Of a stretch of DNA of 64,000 bases, positions 23,443 through 37,567 are shown in pieces; the stretch's first letter is position 1, and the number at the start of each line of letters is the position of its first letter. The notes under the pieces are model-generated. The model had not been told where the DNA came from, made no database searches, and worked only from the letters and a program-made list of their open reading frames with translations. Location of the stretch: the NCBI GenBank assembly GCA_019059635.1, contig JAGVRJ010000001.1, forward strand, positions 682,001 to 746,000. Reading direction: 5' to 3'. Made by a program: the position numbers and the translations under genes. This DNA comes from Proales similis. Lineage: Eukaryota; Rotifera; Eurotatoria; Ploima; Proalidae.

Positions 23443-26400
23443 TTAGTCGTTCTTGATGCTCATGTTTTTTAAAACATTTTCAGTGCTCTTAGTTCGTTGC
23501 AAGAATCGATCAAGATGCTCATTGCCTGTTTGAATCGTGTTGGCTAACTCCTCATCACTCTCAGAATCATCGTCCTCTGAGAAATGCTTAGGAGTCGAGC
23601 ATCGACTTGTGCTTGGAGATGGCGGTTCTGACACAGGCTTGTCATATCGCAATTTGTTTGACTTAATCATTGTTTCAGTTTTATAAATTATTCTTTCTGA
23701 TTCATTCTTAAAATAATTACCAAAACAAGTTTATTTAAGTCTAGCTCGGGGTGGCATTGTTTCAAGGCCATTTGTCGCGCTTTGTGATAATACTAGGAAA
23801 ATAGCTTAGAGAATCGACATTTCTATTCAGATGGTCTGGATTACGATTCCGAGTGTATTCCAATCCAGGAGCTCACTCAGACGCTCTGTTCGGTTGCGTT
23901 GAATGATTCGCTGGCGACGATTAAGCTGTGAGAAGTCGAATAAGAACTTGATGAAGAGGCGTTTTTAATCTTCAATCCAGCTTTAAAATATCATTTTTTT
24001 GCTTACTTGGGCAAGCTGTTGGCATGATTCATCAGCGCTCTTAAAGCGACGATCAACTATATATATTCCATACGTTTCTGGATCAGATATATGCTCCTCC
24101 ATAAAACAACCAAAGCCGGAAAGATTAGTGGTCACACTGGGAATACCCATTACGGTGCACTCGGCTATTAAGGAACCCTTAACCACGTTTGGCTTCTAGT
24201 GGCTAAATAAGCTGGCGACTTACCTGGAGTATAACCCCATGGTTCATAATAAGAGGGGAAGACGCCCAAATGGCAGCCACGAACAAATTCACCGTATTCC
24301 ATAGGCAGCAGAGGGCTCGTGCTCTTTAAAAACTCAGGATGGAAGATTACTTTCACTCGATCCGAACGATTGTTAAACAAATGACAACTACGCATAGCAT
24401 TCAGAATCGGATCAGTAGCGTCGTCAATAACGTTATGAGTGCAGATCGGGGGTAGACTTGAGCGCATTGATGAAAATATCGACTTTTTTAATTCGATAAC
24501 ATCCTCGTTGCTAATAATGGTATCGCCACTTGGAATTTCACCTCTTAAGCAGAGTTCATAAATTCTCTTGCCAAGTTCATTTTGCAAATTTTGCACGTTA
24601 TCTCTGAGCTGTTTGGCGATGGCTTGGCCTCGAAGTGACTCAACATTGAAATTGCTGGTGCTGGTGGGAAAGATTAAGAAAGCAACCACGGTCACATCTG
24701 ATCCGCTTTCTTTCAACATATGGTTCAGACGAGCCAGCGACTCAATGAACATATCGGCGCCCTTATTCGAAAACTCGTATCTGCCGGCGGTAAAAAGATA
24801 AATTGTTTTGTCCAGATCAAAATCATAATGACCGTAGAAATGGCCACGAATGAAGTTGTTGATTTTATCCTTAGAGATTGCGTGCAGATTTTGGAATTCG
24901 TGCAGGGCGCTGAACTTTTGAACTGAGAGGCCATTTGGAGTAATGACATCTGGTTTTCGTTTGAGAAGATACTCCGCCTCAAGACTGGTGATTCGTGACA
25001 CTGTCGTAAATATATGGGAGCAGTGAGCGGCTGCTCGTTCCATACAGTACCGGTGATAGATTCCACGATTGCCCGCCTCTTTGTCCAAATCGAAGTTGCT
25101 CAAGTTATTGTAAAAATCGCACTTTCCAGCACACAAGTAACGTCCGAGCAAAGTTGCGTGAGTAGTGAATATGGTTGAAACATCCAATTGACGCATTCTA
25201 CTCAGAATCAGACCGACACCAGTCATCCATTCATGGAACTGGCCGATCACATATTTTGGCTCATTACCTAGTTGATGTAAAAGCTGCCAATATGTTCTCT
25301 CGTCAATAATTTTTTCTCATCCTAAACCTAAACGTTTCTCTTACCTCGCCTAAAAACCAGGTGACCAAGAAGCCAAAAATGATTGCATTGTTAGATTCAA
25401 AATCTGCGTCAGGAATTCCAATGTGAGTAAAATTCCAGAATTCGGCTTTCCATTCATTCAGTCTATGAGCGGCCGAACCAATGTCAAATAACACAACTTG
25501 AGGATAACCTTCTATGAGCCAATTGCCATAGACGACCTGTAATGATTCAAGTTGAAACGAAGCTAAAATTTTTTATTTCAAGACAGGCTTATCATTACGT
25601 TAACTCCTCGACTTCTCATCGAGTTTATGGTTCGTCTCAGGGCGCCTATTTCAGGTTCACTAATCTCAACCTCGGTTCTTATTTGATGCTCATTGACCGG
25701 ACCCACTGCGATATAATTATCCCCATACTCGCGCTTGGTGACGGGCACTTTACTTCTAATCACAGTGTAGATGCCACCAACTAATTTAAGAAGAAATGCT
25801 CAGAACAAGATGATTAACAGCAACAAAGGGGGAAAATGCTATTTAGTGCCAGTTTGGGTGGGAATAATTCGCATGAGCCGAATAAAATAGCTTGCTGGCC
25901 TCATTTTTAACGAGCAGAGCTAGCATTATTATATATTTCATCGAACGGGCACTTAGCTCATGACGTTCAACAAGTTTCTGGCCAGTATCCATGTATAAAG
26001 TCTATGCCGGCAGGCCGGTCATACATCATCACAGACGCCAGCAAGATAATCCTATCTATTAGCTTTGAGCGTAAACAATTAAGAGGCGCTTGATGAAGAT
26101 GCAGATTTAGCTATATTTTGCTTTATGCCCTCAAATAAAGCAGCCGAGGCGATTAATCAAATTATGTGAGAGGGGCCCTGGCACTGGCAAACAAGTTCAA
26201 CCGAACGCCAGTGCAAGCTGAGTCGGCAAGGCACAACAATAGGCAGCCAAAAGGAGTGTATGTGGATGTGTAAGTGTACGAAAGCGAGCGGCGTGAATCA
26301 GGACAGACGTTGATTTCGATGCATTTTAAACTCAAGCATTTGTTATCGAAACAGGCGTTCAATATGTAAATGGCGAACAAAATTGGAGATAAACATAAGA

Positions 26401-29400
26401 ATGATCTTTTTGAGCATAAATCAACGAATGCGCCTTCGGAATTGTGACGAGATAAGATGAATGATAGAGCTTGTGTGTTGTTTTAAGCGCCGGTGGTATC
26501 GATGCCTCACTGGCCCAAGAAAGTGGAGAAGCGATCCGAGCTCTCTGTTCATTGATCGCTTCACCAATTTGTTTTCTTCATTTCTCCTGCCTGCGCTCTT
26601 GTTCTTGTATTATGTTAATAATCGAGCGAAGGCAGACTGCTTAAAACTGAGTGGGAGAGTTGAAACAATCTATACGTTTAAATAGAGGCTCAAAAGGTAA
26701 AGCAAACCGGGCGCAAGTTTGGCAAGAGGGGTGGCCAAGCCAAACATCATAACCTTTTGATTACACTTAAACTTGATCGTGTTTGCTATGAGTCGATCAG
26801 AATCAATCGAACGAATGAATCAAGAGCAGACTCAGAGTTTTGAACAAGTGCATTCGTTTCAACGCGCGGGCAGTGAAAGTGTCTGGCAAGAATTAGAGCA
26901 GGAGTGTGCCAGACGGCCTGCAATGACTTCCTCATCGACTCAGAGACAAGGTGCTTCTTCCCATAAGGGCAGCAGCAATCTCCTGCATCAGAGTGCGTCT
27001 ATTTTTTATCCTACGTGGGATGAATGGAAGCGTAAATCGAACGCCAGCGATCAAACAATTTATGATAAACACACGTCGGATGAGGCAATCCAGCATAATG
27101 ATAAGGCAAGCAGTTCGATTCGAAGCCGAACAAGCCAACGGGTCGAAGAAGAGAAGATCTATCGCCAACAATCGCATCACCATCATCATTATCGCGAGCA
27201 GCAGCACCAGCGCGAAGAACATCAAGAGCATCAGAAGCAAGATCGGTTTAGCGATTCGCAAGCTGAGAGCATGAGATTCAAGCAAGAAAACAGGGCACAA
27301 AAGAGGTCGCCCCATTATCCGGTTTATCCGATAGATCGACAGCCGGAGAGAGCACCATCGCCAGTCAAATTATCATCGGTGGTACTGGCCAAGCAACCTC
27401 CTATTGAAGTAAAGACTGAGGACATACAGGTGCCACCGCCCGCTCCTATCCCAGAGCCTGTGCCACAACCTCATCGTCAAACTATACTAAGCACACAACG
27501 AAGAAAGGAATCGCTTACTCGTCTCAATTCGCTACGAGCTGATTCCGAATCCGATTCCGATACGCAAAATAGACTACTGGCCAAGGCGTCGGGTTCAATA
27601 CCTCTCGAATACATATCGATTCGACGCGACCCGAAGCCAAATGAGAAAAAATTGGAAAGAAAAAAATCTATCACTATCGGAACGAATACAAATGTCGAAC
27701 GAGGAAAGCGGATCGCTTCAACCAACACTAATCACGACGAGTTGCCTCAGTATAATCTTCACGTATCTCTTGACTCTATGAATATTAAAGGCCGTCGCGA
27801 GGCTTCAACAAGCACTGATCAAAAGAATATAACCGTTGCTACTGAAACACAAGCGGTAGGTCAGCGAGATGCTTTCACTCTCACAGACGTAGAAAGCGAG
27901 CCGGAACAGTATGTTTACCATCAGCGAAAATCACGGTACACCGAATGGGAATCTGTCCCTAAAGCGCCTGAATATCGTCTCGAATTACTAACTAAAAGCC
28001 CGCGCACGATTCATAGACGCGAGTTCTGCTACCAAAATAGGCAGAATTCGAGCAGTAGACAAGTTGTCCGTTTAGACGACGATGATCGTCTTGTTTTTGG
28101 CTGTGTGCCCTACAGACGATGTGGAAGTTTTCCTAACCTCATGAATAGTTCGAGGAGCAAAAACTGCTATTTCAAACAAACACAATGCAGCGTTAATCAA
28201 GCAGCTCCTGAAGTAACCACTATTCGCCAAGAATGGTATGAGCCAATTCAGTCTTGTGGAATGAGCTCTGCCTTGGATCAACATTTTTGCGATTTTAATT
28301 CAAAATTCAATGAGATATTCGACTCTAAGCTGTCTACCGGGGTGGGTCTAAATTCTTCTTGTCGCCAATTTCAATCGCAAATGCAAATACCAAGGACTCA
28401 AAGGTAGCTGTTTTTGGGCTCATGTTGATTGATGATTTTTTAAAACAATCTTCAAGGATCTATAAATATTCACGCACCGTGAGCGACAATGGTGCCCAAA
28501 CAATGCCGTCCTTTGGAGAGGTTTTCCACAGGCGCGGCTCGATCTCAGCCAGCACTTCTCGAAGTAGAGGTCCAGTGGGCAATACTCCAGTTTTTGGCAA
28601 CCATTGTTCAAGCAGTTCATATTCAAGCCGACAGAGAACATCTTCTGGTCTTCAGCAAGAAATGTGTCACAATGAAAGTGTCTCTTGTCCTGTAACTTTG
28701 CCTGTGTGTAATCAGTCAACAGGCTTCTCACAATATCACGAAAACGGGTCATCAAGGACTCTTCATAGCACAGAAGAGCGTAGGCAGTCAAGCAACTCGC
28801 TGTTGGCTGGATCCTCCAGGAGAGCCGCCGGAGGTAGACGTGAAGAGGAAGAAGAGCTATTTTTTGGATTAGCAGATCCAAGCAAACAGTTTAAGCCTAT
28901 TCAGCTGCAACCAATAATAACTGAGTCCAGCTTCAAATCAACATGTTCGACTCCGGCCAATGCCAGCTCGTGCAGGCAGTTTTCAAGTCGGACGCACAAC
29001 TCATACTCTGCTGCGGCTAGTGATCACTGGGGTTCATCTAGCAAGTCCTACCAAACCGCTTTTAATTAGTTCAATATCATCTGCCTTTCTCTTAATTCTT
29101 GATTATAATTTTGCTATATCTGCTTATTGCATCTAGTAGAGGCTTAATAGCCGCCCGCTTTGCTAGCCTTAATCTCACATGCGAATCAATTTGGCATAGG
29201 ATAATAAATAAATAAATAAATTTGTTCACACTGACGAAGCTCAATTAACAGGGTCAGATTTGGGTGGAAATAAGAATTTTTCGAGTCAAAATTAATTTTA
29301 CTAACCTTTATTTGCAACTTCCCAGGAAACCTCGATGAGCCAGCGATTAACTTCGATAGCTCGTTGGCCATCATCCAAACAACTTTCAAATGTTATTCCC

Positions 29401-29450
29401 TCAAGATTTTTGAGACTGCTAGCGGCACGTTTGATTTTTCCTTTCGACAT
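23443..29450 (-). CDS. GYS: Glycogen [starch] synthase, with a gene nested in intron 1
   Basis: Eight exons: 29306-29450, 25599-25780, 25345-25536, 24224-25283, 24007-24164, 23845-23946, 23721-23792 and 23443-23661, giving 709 residues in consistent phase. The first exon encodes [14 protein letters not shown] and joins [11 protein letters not shown] across a 3.5-kb intron. Later landmarks are [32 protein letters not shown], the catalytic [19 protein letters not shown], the arginine cluster [20 protein letters not shown] that senses glucose-6-phosphate, and a C-terminal [14 protein letters not shown] resembling the GSK3 site 3 series. N-terminal KRAASSL resembles regulatory site 2. The enzyme (GT3) transfers glucose from UDP-glucose to glycogen and is inhibited by phosphorylation. 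Intron 1 holds the complete plus-strand gene at 26788-29069. Confidence 0.95.
26788..29069 (+). CDS. Disordered Ser/Gln/His/Arg-rich protein nested in the glycogen synthase intron
   Basis: Two exons, 26788-28403 and 28457-29069, joined by a 53-bp intron, encode 742 residues. The in-frame ATG giving [12 protein letters not shown] was taken as the start. The sequence is low-complexity: an N-terminal Gln/His/Glu-rich part containing a His run, a Pro-rich hinge ([14 protein letters not shown]), then a Thr/Asn/Ser part with recurring TNTN and TSTD words, and a Ser-rich C-terminal half. No folded domain, signal peptide or membrane segment is visible and I do not recognise it. It is transcribed opposite to its host gene and lies wholly inside intron 1, leaving about 1.0 kb upstream and 0.24 kb downstream. 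Confidence 0.72.
29203..29220. repeat. Short AATA tetranucleotide run
   Basis: About four and a half copies of AATA in the glycogen synthase intron, just downstream of the nested gene. It may also provide the AATAAA polyadenylation signal of that gene. Confidence 0.7.
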
Positions 29451-30116
29451 GCTGATAAGTTGAGTTGGAAAATTAGACTTGTCTAAACTTAAGATTGAAT
29501 AACAATTGAATTGCGTTTAAATAATTAGAATTTTTATGTTTTTTTTCGCCACCATCACCAACAAAACTATACGACCAACAGAGCGAGAAGCATATCAAGA
29601 AAGCTTCTCAACGCAGTTGATTTTCAAGGATATGTAAGGATCAAAACATATGCATACATTCAAATGTCAGTCCGTGCTTATTTAAGTTAAACAAAATAAA
29701 AATGTTAGAGAGTTGTAGAATAAGCGATAATAAGATGTGCTTAAAAACATTAGCAAGAAAAGAGCGGGGTGGGGCTTAAACTGGCGTCATGCGGCAGCAC
29801 AATGTCTGATCTAATTACAATGCAAGCAGCTTAGCCGCTGCGCAAACTTAAAAAACCAACCAGCCTTCTAGAAGACGAGTTGAGCATCCTGATTGTTTTT
29901 TCCATAAGTTCGCATAATTTTTTATCAGATCTTTTTTTCCAAGGTCTAGAGCAAAATTTAAAAATAAATTTAATAATTGTTTCCGAATTCATTGCTATCC
30001 ATCCATATAATCATCGAGTTCAATAGCATTATGGTTTGCATTTCTAATATTCAATACTTTTCTTGAAATATTTTCCTAATTAAAAGAAGTGACAAAAGAG
30101 TTTATATTTAATAATT
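29451..30116. other. Spacer between EEF1AKMT2 and glycogen synthase
   Basis: 666 bp holding the glycogen synthase promoter/5' UTR and the 3' end of the methyltransferase gene. Long T/A runs are present; no gene or repeat was recognised. Confidence 0.6.
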
Positions 30117-30978
30117 TTATTTTCTTCTGAAGACAATCGATGAAGTTGTCGAGCCACTCTGGCCACCGAAACTGAATGTAGCATTAGACTTGATCTCCTC
30201 AACCAAATCGAATTCTTTATGAAATTTCAATACTTTTCCGAGGCTGAAATTTGCAGCATATGTTACCTTCATCTTCTGTGAAGTATTTCGTGAGCTCTAG
30301 ATTTGTCCAGTTGCAAGATGTGATTATAAAGAGGGCGTCTTTTCTAAGAATGCGTTTCAGAAAGCTTTTGTACTGCATTCTTTTGAGCTTTGGCTCTTGA
30401 GGACAAAGGCTTATCGCATCATAAGTGCCTTTGTCAAGAGCAATATCAAAATGTTGGTTTAAAACGGCGTTTTGATCGAGAATGTCAAAGACCATGAATT
30501 GAACTTCATGCTTTGCGCATATCGACTTTGAAAGATCGATTGCTTTCGGTGAATAGTCGATTCCGAGAATGTTTTTAAAACCCAGCTCGGCCTTAAGATT
30601 TGAATTTGAATTCTGAACAACCATCGCGAGCTTTTATATTTCATACTAGTTTAAGACATGTAAATCCGTTTCCACATCCTAAATCGATGACAGATGAGCT
30701 TTTGTTGATTCCGCCATCTTTTAGCCAATTGAGTATTCTCTTCACACTCTGAATTCCGAACCTTAAAAAATGGGTTGAGATGGTGTTAACATTGACTCTG
30801 AAGAAAAAACCTTACCAAACTTCGCCTTCGTCGCCGAATTCGTTAAAATTCTGTATTTCCTTCTCATACGCCTGCTCCCAACTGAATAAATGACTTATGA
30901 GCTAGTTAACAACTTAATCTTAAAGAATTACTATTCAAGAGTGCCAAGTGCTGAAGGTGCTAATTCTTGTTCATCCAT
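30117..30978 (-). CDS. EEF1AKMT2: EEF1A lysine methyltransferase 2 (METTL10 family)
   Basis: Five exons (30932-30978, 30816-30881, 30647-30761, 30267-30591, 30117-30214) encode 216 residues. The diagnostic opening SALGTLEYW...YEKEIQNF, the SAM-binding motif I VIDLGCGNGF, GIDYSPKAIDLS, LDKGTYDAISL, ITSCNW and the C-terminal FSFGGQSGS all match METTL10. This seven-beta-strand enzyme methylates a lysine of elongation factor eEF1A in the cytoplasm. The last intron was placed as 52 bp because that acceptor gives EEFDLVEEI, matching the family; a nearer acceptor would make a 34-bp intron. It is the downstream-most member of a same-strand run of five genes. Confidence 0.92.
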
Positions 30979-31191
30979 TTTACTCAGACAAAAATATTTT
31001 CAAACGCAAACGCAATATTTTACGATGATTCCAATAATTTGTCTTCATTTTTTTTAAAACTTAGGACACATTTTGTCGTTTAGTTTGCTTTATTTATTAA
31101 GAAAAGTGAATGCCTTCTGCGTTGAAGTCGTGGAGAAGTCTTTTAAAAGCAGCTTCTTAAATTGTGAATCGAGTCAAGACCTAATAGATGC

Positions 31192-32440
<1,249 letters not shown>

Positions 32441-32574
32441 ATCTTTCTATTTCAGTTTTAAAAAAGTTTTCAACAAACTAAGTAATTGTTTAAAATGATT
32501 CGAGCCGATTTGTTAGTACCGCACTTGGATTTTTGATCAAATTATTAACGCAATCAATTCAAAGTATTTATTGA

Positions 32575-33639
32575 TTAAGCTCTAAGTAAGACTTTAACGT
32601 TTGTAAATGGCTGCTGAGCACGTTTAAAAGCAGATTGAAAATCGTCAATGAGGAAATGCTCACATTTCGGAGCTTTGAATTTGTTTTGGCGGATTAAATC
32701 ACAAATATTTAAAAGAGTTTGTGAGTATTTTTCAGGTTCTTTTTGTCTCCATGAAGTCAGCCAGAAACCCTTACATGTGAGATTTTTAAAGATGAAATCG
32801 GCTGTGTTCACTATAACGGGCTGCCTCGACATGCCACCATAAGTCACAAGAGTAGCATTGTGATCGAGCAGACGAAGCATATCAGTTAGGGCTTTTCCGC
32901 CAACACAATTAAGCGCTAGCTTGGGCCGGCTGATTTTGTTCCAAAGATCACGGGTAAGTTCCGGTGATTTTCGAAGATCTTCTTCTGTAAATACAAAGCG
33001 TGCGCCAAGAGAATTCAAGTAATGAGTAAGCTCTTCCTGATTTTCTCTTTTTCGAACAATGTTCACGACGTTTACCCGCATGTTTTGGCAAAGTTGTATA
33101 ACTGCCTGGCCCACCGCGCTGTTAGCGCCATTTTGAATCACAGTATCATTAGGTTTTAACTGGACAAAGTCGTTCAGCATACGATAGGCCGTGCATGGAT
33201 TGACCATTAAAGTCGCACTGGCGTCAATAGAGATATCTTTAGGTATTTTGATGAATTTTGCTTCAAGCTCAATTGCATGAGTTCTCCAAGTTCCCCAAGC
33301 TGGCGTAAAAGGAACAACCCGATCACCAGGCTGAAGTGATTGGCCATTCGATTCAAGGACTTCGAAAACACCTTCGTTGCCAATTATAGCCGGTAACTGT
33401 TCTGGCAATAATGCGTACTTTCCCTGAATAATGTTGATATCTGCTGGGTTAATAGGTGCAGCTAGCATTTTAAGCAACACGAAGCCTTTGTCAAGTTTTC
33501 CATTTGATTCATCAATCTTCTTTTCCTCCAATTTTACGCCTTCTTCAACTGTTCCATACTGAATCAGCTTGAGTTGCTTGGAAGTTAAAGTATGAATCGT
33601 TCGAATCGAACGCGGCACGGTTTTGGATAAAATCCACAT
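32575..33639 (-). CDS. MECR: Mitochondrial trans-2-enoyl-CoA/ACP reductase (MECR)
   Basis: A single uninterrupted exon encodes 354 residues, notable beside the intron-rich neighbours. The first 20 or so residues (MWILSKTVPRSIRTIHT) form a basic, hydroxylated mitochondrial presequence. The medium-chain dehydrogenase fold follows: NPADINIIQGKYALLPE carries the family's catalytic Tyr, then GDRVVPF, NGANSAVGQAVIQL for NADPH binding, LNCVGGKA, TYGGMSRQPV and KGFWLTSW. MECR performs the last step of mitochondrial fatty acid synthesis, feeding lipoic acid production. Length agrees with the animal family (about 370). Confidence 0.95.
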   Translation of the reverse strand: MWILSKTVPRSIRTIHTLTSKQLKLIQYGTVEEGVKLEEKKIDESNGKLDKGFVLLKMLAAPINPADINIIQGKYALLPEQLPAIIGNEGVFEVLESNGQSLQPGDRVVPFTPAWGTWRTHAIELEAKFIKIPKDISIDASATLMVNPCTAYRMLNDFVQLKPNDTVIQNGANSAVGQAVIQLCQNMRVNVVNIVRKRENQEELTHYLNSLGARFVFTEEDLRKSPELTRDLWNKISRPKLALNCVGGKALTDMLRLLDHNATLVTYGGMSRQPVIVNTADFIFKNLTCKGFWLTSWRQKEPEKYSQTLLNICDLIRQNKFKAPKCEHFLIDDFQSAFKRAQQPFTNVKVLLRA

Positions 33640-33970
33640 TTTGCAGCCCTTTTTTTTTGCCTTTTTATCATATACTTGTCGAGCAATACTGTATTCATTA
33701 TTTTTGTCTTAATATGCAGGACTAACTTATTGTATCAACGTGACTTGAGGATTCCACAAAAATTTTGCTGAAATGCTTTATTAAAGAAATGTAATGTAGA
33801 ATTAAAATTTGTGAGGGCGTACAAGGCGTTGAGAAACGCTTGGTAGTGTTGTTGAAGATGCTATGGACGGTGGTCCAAACGAACTTGTAGACTTAGGTTT
33901 TGTAAAGTAAAAAGGTGAAAATGATCGAACAAAATGAGTTGCTTTTTTAATCAATTGACAAAATGAGAAA
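33640..33970. other. Spacer between MECR and CENP-C genes
   Basis: 331 bp between the MECR start and the CENP-C stop on the same strand. It contains a poly-T run next to the MECR start codon and nothing else recognised. Confidence 0.6.
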
Positions 33971-36019
33971 CTATTTTCTAAACAGGAAATACATGTATAG
34001 GGTTTTCTTGGTGGGATTCTTGATTTTGTATTCCAAGCCTGCTGGCACTTTGATAACATCCGAGCGAGAGTGACGAGAGACAAGACCATTTATAGAGATG
34101 AGACACGAGCCAGATTGAACGAAAAACATAATATTGTTCTGATGCTCATTGGTTTTTGTTTCTTCAAATGGTTGCACGCAGATAACTCCCTCAGATGTAC
34201 CGACCGGAGCGATCGATACACCTTCGGTGCATTCATTAAATTGACGATTTATATTTTGGTTGGCAAAAGTGTACAAATGCTCAGACACTTCCTTACCAGT
34301 GTGCTCATCATGAATAATAAACGTTTCTATGTCAACGTTCTGATCTTCATTTTCAAGTTGGTCACTCTCAAAAAACAAAGAGATGTTTTCTTTCTGTTGA
34401 TTGTCAGGTTTAGAAGGTTCTTGTAGCAGACGATGCCCAAAGCGCTCAGCTAATGGTGTCTCTTTGACAGCCTTCTTATTCTCTTTTTTCTGGCGTTTCT
34501 TTTCTTTCTTTTTCTTCATTTTCTCCCGGAAGAAATTGAGTGGATCGTAGTTAGCCTTCTTAATTTGAACCAGTTTGCTAACCCTTATTACGTTTCCGAA
34601 GCAGTCCATAACATTTTCGTACTCGTAAACTGGATTCATGTTCGGCTCGAATTTTGCACGTTTAGATCGACGTAGCCCGTTTTCATGCGGAGCATCTTGA
34701 ATGGGAGATGCAGATTTGGCACTTATTGCTTTTTTGGTTGCCCTCTTCTGATTTGCGCGTTTCTTGGGAGGCACTTGGCGTTCATGACCCAAATCATCAT
34801 CTGGAGAGGCAGTCGAGGAAGGAAAATTGATTGGTTCTTGTGCCGGAGTCGATTCAACAGGAACTTCCTCAATTTGTTCAGCAATACGCTTCCGCTTTTG
34901 TTTCGACTCTTTGCCAGGCAAGTTGCTTCGATTAAAATTCTGAATGGATGGAGTAGTTGATTTTTGATCCGATATTCGATTTTTACGAAATATTTGTGCT
35001 GCCGAATCAGTAGTTTGAGTAGTTGACGGCTGGATTGCGCTATTAAACATGGTACTTGCCATAGACCGCGTGTTATTTTTTCGCAAATAGCGATCCGATT
35101 GTGTAGCAATTATCTCTTGAGAATCGTCATTGTCTGAGTTTGGCGAATCTTGTGAATTCAAGCGAGATGATTTGCGGGTTAGAGTCGATACAGGCGCAAC
35201 ATCGATGAGTTCGTCGATATTGCCCATCTTGGCTTGAGTCTGAGATTTTCGTTTGTTCGTAGCAGGCTGTGTCTCAAGTTCTATGGCGGGTTCGATTGGT
35301 TTAATCGATATAGTTGATTTGGGTACATTTGAGTTTTGTAACATTTTTTCAATTGCGTCAGTTTGACGGGTCTTATTGGTGGAAACAACCAGGGACTCGC
35401 CGGCAATAACAGTTTCGTCAGTTTCTATTTCATCGAGAGGTTCCTGTGCAACTGACTTGCGCTTGCTCAAAAAGCTCTTTACAGCCGGAGACTTGTACTT
35501 TGACTTGTTGATTCTCATTACTGATGGCGATTCCAAGTTGTACGCCGTGGACGACATTTTGCTCTTCAGGTCCGTCTCAAAATCGTGCTCCAAATTGTCC
35601 CAATCATTACTTGTATTCGATTCAAGCCTTGATTGGCGCGTTATCTTTGAACGACTCATTGCTTGGTTGGTTATGTTTGCAAGGGGTTTCTTTTTGGGAG
35701 AGTTATAATTGTCTTGCTTGGACGTTACAACTGGGCTGATGATTGATTCATTTCGGCGAGATTGCACTGAACGGCGTTGACGTTCCACTTCATCAGGCTC
35801 AGGACTTGGCTCTCTGCTCGATTCTGCGTGATCATTGCGGCGAACTGGCTGGGATTGAGTTTGACTGGGAACACGGGGGAAAAAATCATCTGGGTTGTAG
35901 TCCGTAGGTTTTTTTCCTTGTCCGTCAAACAAAAGCCTTTTGATTCTGTCGAATTTGCGTGTTTTACGCGATTTTTCTGTCCAATTCTTGAGCAGCAAAT
36001 CGACGTTTTTACTGCTCAT
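33971..36019 (-). CDS. CENPC: Centromere protein C (CENP-C/Mif2) with C-terminal cupin domain
   Basis: A single exon encodes 682 residues. About the first 440 are polar and disordered, with basic patches typical of the linker that binds kinetochore and inner-centromere partners. At roughly residue 450 is a CENP-C motif, RRSKRAKFEPNMNPVYEYE, the arginine/aromatic signature that docks on the CENP-A nucleosome. The last 80 or so residues form the Mif2/CENP-C cupin (FFVQSGSCLISING...VIKVPAGLEYKIKN), the dimerisation module. The protein links centromeric chromatin to the outer kinetochore. The presence of both conserved modules makes the call secure even though the rest is unalignable by eye. Confidence 0.88.
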   Translation of the reverse strand: MSSKNVDLLLKNWTEKSRKTRKFDRIKRLLFDGQGKKPTDYNPDDFFPRVPSQTQSQPVRRNDHAESSREPSPEPDEVERQRRSVQSRRNESIISPVVTSKQDNYNSPKKKPLANITNQAMSRSKITRQSRLESNTSNDWDNLEHDFETDLKSKMSSTAYNLESPSVMRINKSKYKSPAVKSFLSKRKSVAQEPLDEIETDETVIAGESLVVSTNKTRQTDAIEKMLQNSNVPKSTISIKPIEPAIELETQPATNKRKSQTQAKMGNIDELIDVAPVSTLTRKSSRLNSQDSPNSDNDDSQEIIATQSDRYLRKNNTRSMASTMFNSAIQPSTTQTTDSAAQIFRKNRISDQKSTTPSIQNFNRSNLPGKESKQKRKRIAEQIEEVPVESTPAQEPINFPSSTASPDDDLGHERQVPPKKRANQKRATKKAISAKSASPIQDAPHENGLRRSKRAKFEPNMNPVYEYENVMDCFGNVIRVSKLVQIKKANYDPLNFFREKMKKKKEKKRQKKENKKAVKETPLAERFGHRLLQEPSKPDNQQKENISLFFESDQLENEDQNVDIETFIIHDEHTGKEVSEHLYTFANQNINRQFNECTEGVSIAPVGTSEGVICVQPFEETKTNEHQNNIMFFVQSGSCLISINGLVSRHSRSDVIKVPAGLEYKIKNPTKKTLYMYFLFRK

Positions 36020-36391
36020 CTTTAATCTGGAATGTTGGATCAGAAAAGTTTTAATCCTGACACATAATTATAAAGAGCGATACGCAGTTTTAGAACACAT
36101 TAATAATTAAGGGTCATCATGGCGTTTTGTGTTAAACGCGCGTCGGCCTTGACCTCTGCGGACTGGAGAAAAGCTTTGTGGTGCGCAATTTTGTCTTTAT
36201 TGGTCTAAATTAAGCAACACAACAGCCAGCGATTTCCTAAGAAAATTTCATCCCAAGGAAAATGAAAAAGCTAGCTATCCCCAAAAATTAAATTTAATAT
36301 TCAATACATGATTATTTTTTATTTGATATCTATATAATGAATTGAATTATTAATTATTTAAGTCCGCGTTGGGCAAATTGCCCAGGAATGT
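36020..36391. other. Spacer between CENP-C and cathepsin L genes
   Basis: 372 bp holding the CENP-C promoter and the cathepsin L 3' UTR. No gene or repeat was recognised. Confidence 0.6.

Positions 36392-37567
<1,176 letters not shown>

Noticed and set aside
30233-30266. 34-bp intron in EEF1AKMT2
   Set aside because: A downstream acceptor gives a 52-bp intron and a protein that matches the family exactly (EEFDLVEEI), so the shorter intron was discarded.
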